The position numbers and the translations under genes are program-made. A DNA stretch of 63,440 nt, from contig NZ_RRYV01000004.1 of NCBI RefSeq assembly GCF_014861395.1, positions 1 through 63,440 on the forward strand, in the 5' to 3' direction. Below the pieces are notes generated by a model. It did not search any database, was not told where the DNA came from, and was given only the letters and a program-made list of their open reading frames with translations. Position 1 is the stretch's first letter, and every line of letters begins with the position of its first letter. The DNA comes from Psychrobacter sp. FME13. Its GTDB lineage: Bacteria; Pseudomonadota; Gammaproteobacteria; Pseudomonadales; Moraxellaceae. Below, one piece after another: positions 9,018-23,185 of this stretch.

Positions 9018-9326
9018 TCAGTAACGGCTATGAGTCGTTGGTGCGGTTGATACTTGTACAAACGTCTCATTTGGTTTAATCAAGCCTAAGTCTAAGCGAG
9101 CGTGTTCTTCTACTGCCTCAAGACCAGTTTTTAGATCATATACGTCAGTACGTAGTAAATTATTTGCAGCCACTTGATTGTCATTTAAATTTTGCTGCTC
9201 TTCGATTTGCGCCGTTAGTTTATTATGCTCGAAACGACCGTTTTCACCCAGCCAATACTGATATTGCAATCCTAAAAGTACGGCAACGGCTAAAGCAAGT
9301 AGGATAAATTGGCTAAAGTATTTCAT
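9018..9326 (-). CDS. ftsB: cell division protein FtsB
   Basis: A 102-aa septum protein that forms the FtsQ-FtsB-FtsL complex of the divisome. The N-terminal membrane helix (residues 4-21, FSQFILLALAVAVLLGLQ) is followed by a coiled coil (about 30-70) rich in Leu, Asn and Glu. A C-terminal segment EEHARLDLGLIKPNETFVQV is typical of FtsB. It is located between eno and ispD, the conserved neighbourhood for this gene. Confidence 0.95.
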   Translation of the reverse strand: MKYFSQFILLALAVAVLLGLQYQYWLGENGRFEHNKLTAQIEEQQNLNDNQVAANNLLRTDVYDLKTGLEAVEEHARLDLGLIKPNETFVQVSTAPTTHSRY

Positions 9327-9439
9327 AAATTGGTAACGCCAAACGATAGAGAGACAGTAAATTAAAGTTAAGGTATGCTGGTTGAGCGATATATCCTCAT
9401 AGCAGTGATGATATATCGCTCATTTTCCCACCCAACTTA

Positions 9440-11077
<1,638 letters not shown>

Positions 11078-13420
11078 TTATGTTTTCGTCGAAGCCGCGA
11101 TATCAGTGTGAGCGTTAGAGACGGTATTCTCCAGCTCCACCTCTGTCTTAAATTTTGTCAATCGCAGTGCATTTATCAATACTGAGATAGAACTGAGCGC
11201 CATAGCAGCAGCGGCAATCATAGGATTTAAAAAACCAAAAGCGGCAAGCGGGATACCAATACAATTATAAATAAAGGCAAAAAATAAATTTTGTTTAATA
11301 TTGTGCAATGTCGCTTGAGCAATTTTTTGAGCAGCATCAATATGCATGAGCGACTCGCCCATCAATCGTGCAGAGGCACTGTGCTGCGCCACATCAGTAC
11401 CCTCAAACATTGCAAAGCTGGCATCGGCTGTTGCCATTGCTGGCGCATCGTTAACACCATCTCCTGCCATCGCCACTTTATGACCAGCAGTTTGTAACAA
11501 GGCAATTTGACTCGCTTTATCACGTGGACTCATCTTACCGTACGCTTGCTTGATACCCAGCTGCCCTGCCACATGATCGACGACGGACTGCTTATCACCA
11601 CTCATCAAAATCACGTTGATACCAGCAGACTGTAATGCTGCGACTGCTTGTGGCGTATCAACTTTTAGATCATCCGCCAAAGCAAAAGCACCTAGTGCTT
11701 CATCGTTGATGCTAACTGCAACGGTGCTGGCAACTTGCCATGCTTTGGGCATCAGCTTGGGCAGCGTCAAATTAGCAAACGCTGCCGTACCAACCTTGAT
11801 AAGTCCAAGTCCATCAATATGCGCTTGTATACCAGCACCTTTGATAACACTAATATCGGTCACACTCATCAATGGCAAATGACGATTATTTGCCGTATCA
11901 ACTAACGCTGTCGCTAGCGGGTGACTGGCATGCGCTTCCACACTAGCTGCAAGTTGCAAAACATCATCAACAACAAGCGATTTATCTACCATCACATGAT
12001 CAACGATAGTCGGCTTACCAATAGTTAGCGTACCTGTTTTATCCATAACAACAGTATCAATGTTACCGGCGGCTTCTAGGCTTTGGGCATCTTTGAACCA
12101 CACACCATGACGGGCGGCGACACCCATACCAGCCATGATAGCGGCTGGCGTGGCCAAACCAAGCGCACAGGGACAAGCAATAACTAATACTGACACCGCA
12201 TGCATCAATGCCGTATCCACCATACCTGTCAGCCACCATGTGACACCAAAGGTAACTAAGGCAATCGTTACGACAACAGGGACAAAAATCGCAGTGACTC
12301 TATCGGCAAGACGCGCTAAATCAGCTTTTGATCCTTGTGCATCGCTGAGCGCTTGTACCATATCGCCTAACTTGGTATCACTGCCTCTAGCACTGACGCG
12401 ATATAGTAAGCTACCGTTTTCGACCAAGGCCCCTGCTAATAGTTTACTGCCCTCTTGTTTTTTAAGTGGGACTGACTCACCTGTTAAATGGCTTTCCACA
12501 CACCAGCCACTACCATCAATAACAATACCATCTGTCGCTACTCGGCTACCTTGCTTTGCACGCAAAATATCACCAACTTGAACGTCTCTTAATGCGACGT
12601 TATGAAAATCACCATTTGGCTGCTGCTGCTCGACTTCGTCAGGGGTCAATGACAATAGTAAATCAATACTGTTTAGGCTCTGCTTTTTGGTACGCTCTTC
12701 CAGATACTTACCTGTCCGTACAAACGCAATGACCATTACCCCAGCTTCAAAATATACCGCAGGTGCATCCACATGACCACTTTGCAATAGACTGTTCAAA
12801 CTGCCATCACCATGTGTCAGCCATAAATACGTTGAATAAGCCCAGATTGTTACTGTACCGATGACTACCAGTACGTCCATATTGGCAAGACCGCCTTTAA
12901 TTGAGGCCCACGCACTCTTATAAAATGGCAATGCCAATCCAAACTGTACAATCGTCGCAATGATAAACTGCAACCAAATTGGTGGCATCCACGCCATACC
13001 AGAACCTGTCAGCATGCCTACCATACCGACCAAAAACGGCACCAAGCAAATCCATAACCCAATCAATCGCCAAGGATACTCTGTGGCCGTATCTTTAGTA
13101 GTTTGCTCAAACAAGCTATCACCTGCCTGAATATTGGCCACAAAACCTGTCTTGTTTACCCATTCCATGACTTGCTCAGGTGTGGCTTGTGTAGAGTCAA
13201 AATCGACATTGGCAGTCTCACCTGCAAAATTCACACTTACCTCGTAAACTGCAGGTTTTTTGTTCAAAACTTTTTCGATACGTGAAGCGCAGGCCTGACA
13301 TGTCATACCATCAATCGCTAGTTGTAGATGTGATCGATTTGGTGTGAGTGGTGTACTGGAATGACTGTCAGCTTTAGTATCATAGACAGCACCATTGTCA
13401 GGCGAGGTAAAATTATTCAT
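11078..13420 (-). CDS. copA: copper-exporting P1B-type ATPase
   Basis: A 780-aa inner-membrane pump exporting Cu(I) with ATP. One N-terminal HMA domain carries GMTCQAC (Cys41 and Cys44). Eight membrane helices follow. The channel motif CPC lies in VIACPCALGLATP, the phosphorylated Asp in DKTGTLT, the HP motif in ASHPLATAL and the hinge in GDGVNDAPAMA. I chose the Met at 13420 because GAG lies about ten bases upstream; a Met seven codons earlier has no ribosome-binding site. It lies in a copper cassette with a CopZ-like chaperone and a CXXC-less HMA-like protein. The cassette is wedged between kdsA and eno, which are close neighbours in many relatives. Regulation by a CueR-type activator is likely, but no operator was recognised. 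Confidence 0.95.
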   Translation of the reverse strand: MNNFTSPDNGAVYDTKADSHSSTPLTPNRSHLQLAIDGMTCQACASRIEKVLNKKPAVYEVSVNFAGETANVDFDSTQATPEQVMEWVNKTGFVANIQAGDSLFEQTTKDTATEYPWRLIGLWICLVPFLVGMVGMLTGSGMAWMPPIWLQFIIATIVQFGLALPFYKSAWASIKGGLANMDVLVVIGTVTIWAYSTYLWLTHGDGSLNSLLQSGHVDAPAVYFEAGVMVIAFVRTGKYLEERTKKQSLNSIDLLLSLTPDEVEQQQPNGDFHNVALRDVQVGDILRAKQGSRVATDGIVIDGSGWCVESHLTGESVPLKKQEGSKLLAGALVENGSLLYRVSARGSDTKLGDMVQALSDAQGSKADLARLADRVTAIFVPVVVTIALVTFGVTWWLTGMVDTALMHAVSVLVIACPCALGLATPAAIMAGMGVAARHGVWFKDAQSLEAAGNIDTVVMDKTGTLTIGKPTIVDHVMVDKSLVVDDVLQLAASVEAHASHPLATALVDTANNRHLPLMSVTDISVIKGAGIQAHIDGLGLIKVGTAAFANLTLPKLMPKAWQVASTVAVSINDEALGAFALADDLKVDTPQAVAALQSAGINVILMSGDKQSVVDHVAGQLGIKQAYGKMSPRDKASQIALLQTAGHKVAMAGDGVNDAPAMATADASFAMFEGTDVAQHSASARLMGESLMHIDAAQKIAQATLHNIKQNLFFAFIYNCIGIPLAAFGFLNPMIAAAAMALSSISVLINALRLTKFKTEVELENTVSNAHTDIAASTKT

Positions 13421-13625
13421 AAATAAAACTCGGTATGGCATTTATTCGTTATAGCATTTATAAAATCTTATGAGCCATAAAAATATCAGTGGGTGGAAAA
13501 ATAAAATCTAAATACGCAATACTCAGGTTTTCTGTCGTTGAATTCAAACGGTTTTGATACCAGGCAACCTAGTGCAATCTATATAAACCTAAGAGACAAG
13601 CCAATAGCAGCAACCTTTGAGCATT

Positions 13626-13654
13626 AAAAAACCAGCCATGATAGCTGGTTTTTT
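13626..13654 (-). terminator. terminator downstream of the CopZ-like gene
   Basis: AACCAGC pairs with GCTGGTT, flanked by A6 on one side and T6 on the other (13626-13654). It lies just after the chaperone stop, so copA downstream probably has its own promoter or depends on read-through. Confidence 0.85.
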
Positions 13655-13671
13655 CAAAGAAAAAACCATAC

Positions 13672-13896
13672 TTATGAGCGAACGACAGTCGCGTCAAAAC
13701 CAGCATCGTCGATAGCTGACACAATGGCTTCGGCGTCGGTTTTGCTATCATCAAAAGTAACGGTTGCTTGATTGTCTATGAGCTCAATACTAATGTCATT
13801 TAGGCCATCGATATCAGCAGTTGCATTGTAGACACTGGCTACGCAACCACCGCAAGTCATGCCATCAATTTTAATAATATGGGTTTGGTCTGCCAT
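13672..13896 (-). CDS. copper chaperone, heavy-metal-associated domain (CopZ-like)
   Basis: A 74-aa single HMA domain: beta strand KIDGMTCGGC with the metal-binding Cys15 and Cys18, then helix, a central strand (NDISIELIDNQATVTF) and a C-terminal DAGFDATV strand. Such proteins carry Cu(I) to CopA-type ATPases in the cytosol. AAGGAG stands seven bases before the start. A terminator separates it from copA, and the CXXC-less homologue lies directly upstream. Confidence 0.93.
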   Translation of the reverse strand: MADQTHIIKIDGMTCGGCVASVYNATADIDGLNDISIELIDNQATVTFDDSKTDAEAIVSAIDDAGFDATVVRS

Positions 13897-13950
13897 GTTA
13901 GGCTCCTTATTTTTATGTATGAATAGATAAGTGTATTAATAAATAAGTTT

Positions 13951-14211
13951 TTACGACTCATCATCGTAATGTGGATTTTGTGGTGCATCAATAGGAAATG
14001 GTTGGGTCACATAATCGACCATACTAATTGCTGCTGTTAGCGCATGAATACTCGTCTGAGTATCATCATAACGTACCATAGCGATATGATGAGCGGTATC
14101 CAAATCGATAGCGGTGACACCTGTGATATTTTTTAGCGCAGTCATCACGCTATCTAATCCTTCAGCGTCATCGATGTTTGCAATACTGACTTGTGCTGTT
14201 TGCATGGACAT
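13951..14211 (-). CDS. HMA-like small protein lacking the CXXC motif
   Basis: An 86-aa protein with the HMA beta-alpha-beta pattern (QVSIANIDDAEGLDSVMTAL, then VTAIDLDTAHHIAMVRYD, then a C-terminal helix). Where CopZ has GMTCGGC it reads IDDAEG, so the Cu(I)-binding cysteines are absent. Two adjacent His (AHH, about 54-55) and an acidic C-terminus are present. AGGAGGG seven bases upstream fixes the start at 14211; a longer frame from 14244 is less likely. The position between kdsA and the CopZ-like gene suggests a copper-linked role, perhaps protein-protein contact rather than transfer. Not a recognised family. Confidence 0.75.
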   Translation of the reverse strand: MSMQTAQVSIANIDDAEGLDSVMTALKNITGVTAIDLDTAHHIAMVRYDDTQTSIHALTAAISMVDYVTQPFPIDAPQNPHYDDES

Positions 14212-14250
14212 TATAGTACCCTCCTGTTCTGATGCTATTAGCAAGTACTG

Positions 14251-15138
<888 letters not shown>

Positions 15139-15275
15139 CTATTTATTGTTATCTGAATTTCTATCGCCTATTGTAACCGATAGCCCAATTAATAAAAGTA
15201 TTCAAGCGTAATCACCTGCAATCAAGCAAGATATCAGAAATATAAGTCATACTTCTGCCTCTAAAAATGCAGATT

Positions 15276-15310
15276 AAAAAAAGACCGATTCGAAAATCAG
15301 TCTTTTTTTA
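15276..15310 (-). terminator. terminator downstream of pyrG
   Basis: AAAAAAGAC-CGATT and the imperfect complement AATCAGTCTTTTTT form a stem with A and T runs on each side. It lies in the gap between pyrG and kdsA. Confidence 0.75.
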
Positions 15311-15347
15311 GGCAAATATAAAAGCGTTGAGTGCTACTTGATTTGAG

Positions 15348-17102
<1,755 letters not shown>

Positions 17103-17122
17103 TCATTAAAACACCACACAAC

Positions 17123-17154
17123 AAAAAAACTCACCCCGAAGGATGAGTTTTTTT
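17123..17154. terminator. bidirectional terminator between the porin and pyrG
   Basis: AAAAAAACTCA-CCCCGAAGG-ATGAGTTTTTTT: a strong stem with A7 and T7 flanks. On the minus strand it terminates the porin gene. Confidence 0.88.
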
Positions 17155-17175
17155 AATCAGATTCTAATGGTTAGA

Positions 17176-18231
17176 TTAGAATTTGTATTCGATACCAGCA
17201 CCGATACCAAAGCCATCAAAGTCTACTTCTTCACGATCAGAGGTACCATCTACATAAGTTGTAAGAGTTTCATCTTCAGCGCCAGCATAAGCACCGTAGA
17301 TATGACCAGTTGTTGCTGCGTTGAATGCATACTTGCCACCTACAACTGCACGGTAAGCTTCAGAATCCTCAAAACCAGCGTAGTTGTTTACAAAGTCACC
17401 TTGCGCATAGGCAGTCCAAGGAGTCGCAGTAGCCATCTCACCACTGATAGTGATTGCATTTTCGTTGTCATCAGTATCATAGTCAGTGTTTTGATATAGA
17501 GCACCTAGCGTCACAGCTGGGCTGATTGCATAGTTACCACTAACACGTGCTGCTTTAACATCACGTGCTGCTTTAACATCACGTGCTTGGATGTAAGAAG
17601 CACCAACGTTCATTGGACCTGTTTCATACTTAGCACCAAGACCGAAACCATCACGATCTAATGTATCAGTGCTGTTGTTTTCGTCCATTGCATACATTGC
17701 CATGAACTGTAAACCGTTGTTTTCAGGCGTGAAGTAAGCAAAAGAGTTGTTGATACGTGGCGCATCAAAGCTCGCTAGTACGTTATCACCACCTAATACA
17801 CCACCTTGAGTGACGTTGGCATAGTTCACATAGTCATCAATAGCAGTCAAACGACCAGCTACTACTGTACCGTATTCTGCATTTTCTAAACCAAGATAGG
17901 TATCACGTGAATAAAACTGATCACCATCAGCATCAACATCAATACCATACTCTAATTGATAAAGGATGTCTGTGTTTGCAGTTAAAGCTTCAGAACCTTT
18001 AAGACCAATACGTGAAGAGTTAGAGTTTAGTTGGCTACGATCATCTGCATCTACTGAACTGTTTGATGTGCCAGTAACACTTCCATCAGCAGCATAATTT
18101 GTAATTTTAGTATCAGTGTCGCCAGTATTAAGATCTAAAGTTAAAAAGGCTTTACCATATACGGTAGGAGCGGCGTTGGCTGCAGAAACAGATAGGGCAG
18201 CAACTGCTGTAGCTAAAAGTAGTTTTTTCAT
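17176..18231 (-). CDS. general porin, Gram-negative outer membrane
   Basis: A 351-aa outer-membrane beta-barrel. The signal peptide is MKKLLLATAVAALSVSAANA with cleavage after residue 20, then APTVYGKAFLTLDLN, the usual porin first strand. Later strands include GLKGSEALTANTDILYQLE and VVAGRLTAIDDYVN. The C-terminus GIGAGIEYKF ends in Phe, the outer-membrane insertion signal. GGAG six bases upstream supports the start at 18231 rather than 18243. A perfect 18-bp tandem duplication (near 17540-17580) encodes RDVKAA twice. It is likely a major porin for small solutes. Upstream lies about 800 bp without a gene. Confidence 0.93.
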   Translation of the reverse strand: MKKLLLATAVAALSVSAANAAPTVYGKAFLTLDLNTGDTDTKITNYAADGSVTGTSNSSVDADDRSQLNSNSSRIGLKGSEALTANTDILYQLEYGIDVDADGDQFYSRDTYLGLENAEYGTVVAGRLTAIDDYVNYANVTQGGVLGGDNVLASFDAPRINNSFAYFTPENNGLQFMAMYAMDENNSTDTLDRDGFGLGAKYETGPMNVGASYIQARDVKAARDVKAARVSGNYAISPAVTLGALYQNTDYDTDDNENAITISGEMATATPWTAYAQGDFVNNYAGFEDSEAYRAVVGGKYAFNAATTGHIYGAYAGAEDETLTTYVDGTSDREEVDFDGFGIGAGIEYKF

Positions 18232-19046
18232 GGGTATCTCCACTTTACAATTTTAGTAATAAGCTAGCTATTATTAGCTGGTGCTCATAATGGTATCGTC
18301 ACAAATCCTCAAAGATATAATGTGTAACTGGCTACCGAGATTAGTCAGGAACAAGTGTGGCGAATTTCTATTACAGTAAGATGAAAAAAACCATGGCTTA
18401 CACGATTGGGATTAAAAAAGTAACATTCATGTAAATATTGGTCTTTATCACTCCATTGCGTAACATCCGTTACCAAACTCATACTTCGAGTACAAGCATA
18501 TCAACTTTGACATAATTTGCAACACATTTTTTTGGTTTTTGAATATAGAAATCCGCAAACACTATATTCCTTATAGAATGTAAGCCTTTACAAAAATTCC
18601 TCTGTTTTCTCAAAGAGATAAAGGCAAGATTGATTAGCATAAATACTAAAAACATAACATCGTGGTCATAAATATCATATAAAAGACAAAAATAAAGCGA
18701 TACCTGTCGAAACAAGTATCGCTCATAATATGTTTGTAGTCCTGTAACAAAACCCTGTTACAGATCTCAGCTACATGAGCTTATTACCAGACCAAGCGCC
18801 ATGATTCAACTATCGAGCCACATTATTATCAACACCGATATCAACACCGATAAAATAAACTAATGTTATCAAAGCATGTCATCACTTTAAACACAGTGAC
18901 CAAAACGACAGCCAAACTCAAAAAATAGTCAGGATAATATCAAGCGATTTAATGCAGTTTAGCCAGAATTTGGGCCGCTTCAAGCCATTTACGGCTTAAA
19001 TGAGCTCAGTGCTAGGTCACAGCCTAGCATCAGTGTATATCTAACT
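18232..19046. other. long intergenic region between glcB and the porin
   Basis: About 815 AT-rich bases. It holds a perfect 8-bp hairpin CTGTAACA/TGTTACAG (18742-18763), an AGCGATAC/GTATCGCT hairpin (about 18697-18723), a 12-bp direct repeat TATCAACACCGA (18827-18838 and 18839-18850), and a GCTAGG/CCTAGC hairpin (19009-19030) after glcB. A possible minus-strand frame at 18479-18715 has no ribosome-binding site or recognisable product. Confidence 0.5.
19009..19030 (-). terminator. possible terminator hairpin after glcB
   Basis: TGCTAGG (19010-19016) pairs with CCTAGCA (19023-19029) around TCACAG. There is no T-tract, so termination is uncertain. Confidence 0.4.
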
Positions 19047-21245
19047 CTAAGTATTCGCTTTTAAGTCAAGGCGTGCTTGATGCAGTAATGGCTCAGTATA
19101 GCCACTAGGCTGCTCACGACCTTTAAACACCAAGTCACAAGCCGCTTTGAATGCATAAGAGTTTTCAAAATCACTGGCCATCGCTTGATAACTGCTGTCA
19201 CCGGCATTCTGCTCATCAACAACTTTTGCCATGCGTTTCATGGTCTCTAACACTTGCTCTTCACTGACGACATTATGATGCAACCAGTTGGCTATATGCT
19301 GGCTTGAGATACGCAATGTGGCCCTATCCTCCATGAGACCGACATCATTGATATCAGGTACTTTAGAGCAACCTACACCTTGATTGACCCAACGTACAAC
19401 ATAACCTAAGATGCCTTGAGCGTTATTGTCTAGCTCTTGCTGCTTTTCTTCTTTTGTCCAGCTGGTATCTTTCGCCAATGGAATGGTCAAAATATCATCT
19501 AAGCTAGCACGCTCACGTGATTTCAGGCCATCTTGGACATCAGCGACATTTACTTGATGATAGTGCATACTGTGTAAGGTTGCGCCTGTTGGTGATGGCA
19601 CCCATGCGGTACTGGCACCAGACTGAGGATGTGCCGCTTTAGTATCCATCATTTCCTTCATCTCATCAGGCTTCGCCCACATGCCTTTACCAATCTGAGC
19701 AACACCCTGTAAACCTGTCTCTAGACCGATATCTACATTCCACTGCTCATAAGCTGGTTGCCATGTTTGTGACTTCATCTCGCCTTTTGGTACAAATGCT
19801 CCAGCATTCATACTGGTGTGCATCTCGTCACCCGTACGGTCTAAGAAGCCTGTGTTAATAAAGATGACACGTTCTTTTGCTTGACGAATGGCTTCTTTTA
19901 AGTTGACCGTCATACGACGCTCTTCGTCCATGATACCGATTTTAATAGTATTGCGCTCTAGGCCTAATAGATCTTCTGTCGCGTTAAACAAGTCATTGGC
20001 CATTTTCACTTCTTCAGGGCCATGCATTTTTGGCTTAACAATATACATAGAGCCTTTACGTGAATTCGATAGCGCGTTTGTACCTTTGAGATCATTTAAA
20101 GATAATAGCGGTGTAATCAGACCATCCATCAGGCCTTCAAATATTTGCTCTTGACCATTCCCTAAATCCACTAGGATTGCTGGATTTTGCATCAAGTGAC
20201 CGACATTACGGATAAGCAATAATGAACGACCCGGTAGGATAAGCTTGCCACCGTCTGGCGTGGTGTATTCACGGTCTGGATTTTGCTTACGAGTGCGTGT
20301 CTTGCCACCTTTTTCAAAAGTTTCTTGTAGGTCCGCATTCATCAAGCCAAGCCAGTTGCGATAGACTTCAACTTTTTCTTCGGCATCAACGGCAGCGATT
20401 GAATCTTCACAATCTTGAATCGCAGTAATCGCGGACTCAAGCAATACGTCTTTGATGTTTGCTGGATCATCTTTGCCTACTGGATTATTGGCGTCGATTT
20501 GAATTTCGGCATGCAAATTATTATTTTTTAATAAAATACCTGTAGGCGCTGCTGCATCACCCACAAAACCTGCAAATTTTTCAGCGGATTTTAACGAAGT
20601 ACTACTATCACCCTGAACAATCTCAAGCTGACCATCAACGACTTTAAAGCCTGTAGCATCATTGTATGAACCTGATGCTAGCGCAAAATGCTCATCTAAG
20701 AATGCTTTAGCGTAAGCAACAACAGCAGCACCGCGAGTCGGATTATAGCCGCCTGTCGCTTCTTGACCATTTTCATCACTAATAACATCGGTACCATATA
20801 ACGCATCATATAAACTACCCCAACGTGCGTTGGTCGCGTTCAGTGCATAACGAGCATTGCGTACGGGTACCACCAGCTGTGGCCCTGCAATATGCGCAAT
20901 CTCGTCATCGACATTTTGGGTACTGACTTTGAAATCATCACCCTCTGGTAATAAATAGCCAATCTCTTGTAGGAAAGCCTTATATGTTGGGTAATCTATC
21001 TCGCCATCTTTGGCAGGGTGTTGTAGATGCCACTCATCAATCTGTGCTTGAATCTTGTCACGAGTTTCTAGTAGCGCCTTATTACGCGGGGTGAACTCTT
21101 TAATGACTTTTTCAAAACCTAACCAATAACTGTCTGAATCAACACCGACTTTCGGCAGCACTTCGTTTTCAATAAAATCATACAATTGCTGATCGATGGC
21201 AAGAATACCTTTTTGAATACGATTGGCGTTAGAAGATTGGCTCAT
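19047..21245 (-). CDS. glcB: malate synthase G
   Basis: A 732-aa monomeric malate synthase condensing glyoxylate with acetyl-CoA to malate in the glyoxylate bypass. Visible are the region [17 protein letters not shown] near residue 140, the active-site segment [14 protein letters not shown] near 340, [20 protein letters not shown] near 430 with catalytic Arg and Glu, [16 protein letters not shown] near 460 with the catalytic Asp, and [20 protein letters not shown] near 625. Length matches the G isoform (about 720 aa). AAGGA seven bases upstream fixes the start at 21245. Confidence 0.97.
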   Translation of the reverse strand: MSQSSNANRIQKGILAIDQQLYDFIENEVLPKVGVDSDSYWLGFEKVIKEFTPRNKALLETRDKIQAQIDEWHLQHPAKDGEIDYPTYKAFLQEIGYLLPEGDDFKVSTQNVDDEIAHIAGPQLVVPVRNARYALNATNARWGSLYDALYGTDVISDENGQEATGGYNPTRGAAVVAYAKAFLDEHFALASGSYNDATGFKVVDGQLEIVQGDSSTSLKSAEKFAGFVGDAAAPTGILLKNNNLHAEIQIDANNPVGKDDPANIKDVLLESAITAIQDCEDSIAAVDAEEKVEVYRNWLGLMNADLQETFEKGGKTRTRKQNPDREYTTPDGGKLILPGRSLLLIRNVGHLMQNPAILVDLGNGQEQIFEGLMDGLITPLLSLNDLKGTNALSNSRKGSMYIVKPKMHGPEEVKMANDLFNATEDLLGLERNTIKIGIMDEERRMTVNLKEAIRQAKERVIFINTGFLDRTGDEMHTSMNAGAFVPKGEMKSQTWQPAYEQWNVDIGLETGLQGVAQIGKGMWAKPDEMKEMMDTKAAHPQSGASTAWVPSPTGATLHSMHYHQVNVADVQDGLKSRERASLDDILTIPLAKDTSWTKEEKQQELDNNAQGILGYVVRWVNQGVGCSKVPDINDVGLMEDRATLRISSQHIANWLHHNVVSEEQVLETMKRMAKVVDEQNAGDSSYQAMASDFENSYAFKAACDLVFKGREQPSGYTEPLLHQARLDLKANT

Positions 21246-21411
21246 GTTGTTATCCTTATCTGTTCGTGAGGGTGTAAAAACGAAGTTACTACCGCAATGG
21301 TTGGACATTGTCGGTCTTAGACATCTATTCCAAGTTTAGATGAAGTACGAAGCAAACTTATTTTTCTATCTTATAAGTTTGTCATGAATAGCGACTCAAG
21401 CATTTATGCTA

Positions 21412-21552
21412 TGCTACTGAAGTGAATTTTCAATCTGAATAATTACAACTAAATGGGCTAAAAATAGCTAAACCTTTACCAAGCCACTTTCCTTGTTTGG
21501 CTGCCATTTGTCTTATTTTTATATCCATTTTAAAAATGAGAACACGCTTTGG
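21412..21552. repeat. diverged copy of the GTCCTCA...GAGGACACGCCC element
   Basis: CAATCTGAATAATTAC then AAATGGGCTAAAAAT (21430-21464) matches the interior of the 63-bp element at 26826-26888. The right end AAAAATGAGAACACGC (21533-21545) matches that element's right arm. The two parts are separated here by about 66 extra bases, so this may be a longer ancestral form. Confidence 0.6.
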
Positions 21553-22041
21553 CATGATATTTCAGCCATAGCATCAAAAGATGCTTACTAATAATATGCC
21601 AAAAACCGGTAACAGGCGCAAATGTATTTGTTTATTCTACAATGACTGCAACTGGGTAACTGCTACTTTATACCGTACTGCCAGTTGCTATAATACTCAC
21701 CACCCATGACTAAGCGATGACGCATATATCAATATGCAAGATAAAAAATATGCTTCAATGAAATCTCATCGTACTATCAAATAAAGAAATAAACAAGAGA
21801 ATAGCATTCACCAAGTAAATACTGGGGTTGTCTAATAATGATAACCTATACACCATCAGTGCTAAGGTGGCTCATGAATCATTTTTAATGATGAAGAGAT
21901 GCTTTAGTTATGAAACATAAGCAATGAGACATAAGTAATAGAACATATATAAACAATGAGTAATCATTACTTGAGCAATTTTTACTTATTGGTGATCTAT
22001 CTTATTTGTATATTCACTCAACACGTATAAAACACTTGACC
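21553..22041. other. intergenic region upstream of miaE
   Basis: About 490 bases with no recognisable gene. GCAACTGG (21648-21655) and CCAGTTGC (21681-21688) form an 8-bp hairpin with a 25-nt loop. The remainder is AT-rich and holds the miaE promoter region. Confidence 0.4.
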
Positions 22042-22764
22042 ATGACAGAGACTATGAACCAAGAAAATATGACACCCCATCACATCAACGACAATCTCAT
22101 TACTGAAAACGCTACAGAACAAGACAGCGTCGATGTCACACAACTACGCACGCCTATAAAGGTAGACCTGTCCCCTATATATAGCTTTTTGGGTGCTCGA
22201 ACGACTCAGGATTGGGTGGATGCTGCCATTGAAAACTTGCCATTAATCATTCAAGATCATGCCAACTGCGAAAAAAAAGCCGCTGGAACTGCCATGAATC
22301 TCATATTTCGCTATGAGTTCTCTTATGACTTACAGCGGAAGCTCGCACAGTTGATACGTGAAGAAATGCTGCATTATGAGCAGGTATTAGGCATCATGAA
22401 CGATCGTGGTCAGGAGTGGGAGTATTTGAGTGCTGGGCGCTACGCTAAAGGTATGTTGAAGCACAAACGTACTTACGAGCCAGCAGCAATGGTTGATGTG
22501 CTTATTATCGGAGCGTTTATCGAGGCACGCTCTTGCGAACGTTTTGCAGCATTGGCTGAAGTTATTAACGATGAGCGCTTGGCAAAGTATTACCGCTATT
22601 TATTGAAGTCTGAAAGTCGGCATTTTGAAGACTATCTAGCACTAGCACAGTCATTGGCTGAAGAGAATATTGATGACAGAGTCGCATTCTTTAAAGAAGT
22701 AGAATCAGAATTGATATCTAGCCCTGATACTGACTTACGCTTTCACAGCGGCACACCTGCTTAG
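22042..22764 (+). CDS. miaE: tRNA 2-methylthio-N6-isopentenyladenosine-37 hydroxylase
   Basis: A 240-aa non-haem di-iron monooxygenase hydroxylating ms2i6A37 in tRNAs that read UNN codons. The ferritin-like helices carry the iron ligands: Glu in DHANCEKKAAGTA, the ExxH pair in REEMLHYEQV, Glu in GAFIEARSCERF, and ExxH in KSESRHFEDYL. The first ~45 residues are an unusual polar extension (many Asn, Asp, His, Thr). The start is uncertain: ATG 22042 is chosen, a TTG at 22006 and an ATG at 22057 are alternatives. A long hairpin terminator follows. Confidence 0.93.
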   Translation: MTETMNQENMTPHHINDNLITENATEQDSVDVTQLRTPIKVDLSPIYSFLGARTTQDWVDAAIENLPLIIQDHANCEKKAAGTAMNLIFRYEFSYDLQRKLAQLIREEMLHYEQVLGIMNDRGQEWEYLSAGRYAKGMLKHKRTYEPAAMVDVLIIGAFIEARSCERFAALAEVINDERLAKYYRYLLKSESRHFEDYLALAQSLAEENIDDRVAFFKEVESELISSPDTDLRFHSGTPA

Positions 22765-22808
22765 GTATTGATAGCTATATTTTGGATCAAGAAATTTAGA
22801 CCAAGAAA

Positions 22809-22858
22809 AAAGATGCCGTTACCGCTCAAACCAACTTGAGCATTAATGGCACCTTTTC
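22809..22858 (+). terminator. terminator of miaE
   Basis: A long imperfect hairpin: AAGATGCCGTTA pairs with TAATGGCACCTT, and an inner GCTCAA/TTGAGC pair forms the tip, followed by TTTTCT. Confidence 0.85.
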
Positions 22859-22930
22859 TGATTGAATCTAGCTGTTGGTACCTCTTATTATAATATTTTC
22901 GGTGAAAACCACAGCTAGCATGGCAGGTTA

Positions 22931-23131
22931 TTATTCATCATCTATCATTAACGGGCTGTCATATTGTTTATTGTTTTTGGCAATTTGATGTGGGTCATGT
23001 TCGTCCGTTGCTCTTTCTGCAGCAGCAGGATTCGCTCTCTGTAAAGCATCATCAGCGACAATGCCATGGCTGTCATCTGCATCTTTCAATTCATGACTCT
23101 GATTAACTGCTTTATCATTTGATATGCTCAT
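22931..23131 (-). CDS. small hydrophilic, probably disordered protein (1)
   Basis: A 66-aa protein without hydrophobic core or signal peptide, rich in Asp, Asn, His, Ala and Gln (for example AADERATDEH-like stretches and a DDE end). GAGGAG five bases upstream supports the start at 23131. It is the last of four such genes in a row on the minus strand (22931-24088), each with a strong ribosome-binding site. Similar hydrophilic stress proteins occur in Acinetobacter and Psychrobacter. A protective or stress role is inference from composition only. Confidence 0.75.
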   Translation of the reverse strand: MSISNDKAVNQSHELKDADDSHGIVADDALQRANPAAAERATDEHDPHQIAKNNKQYDSPLMIDDE

Positions 23132-23185
23132 AACGGCTCCTCACTATCGTCACTATTATAATCGTCTTATCTAAATATAAGTTAC

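Noticed and set aside
12135..12581. Open frame on the plus strand inside copA
   Set aside because: Antisense to a clear P-type ATPase; the frame follows from the codon bias of copA.
18479..18715. Minus-strand 78-residue frame in the long porin-glcB gap
   Set aside because: AT-rich, no Shine-Dalgarno, no family; kept only as a remark in the intergenic entry.
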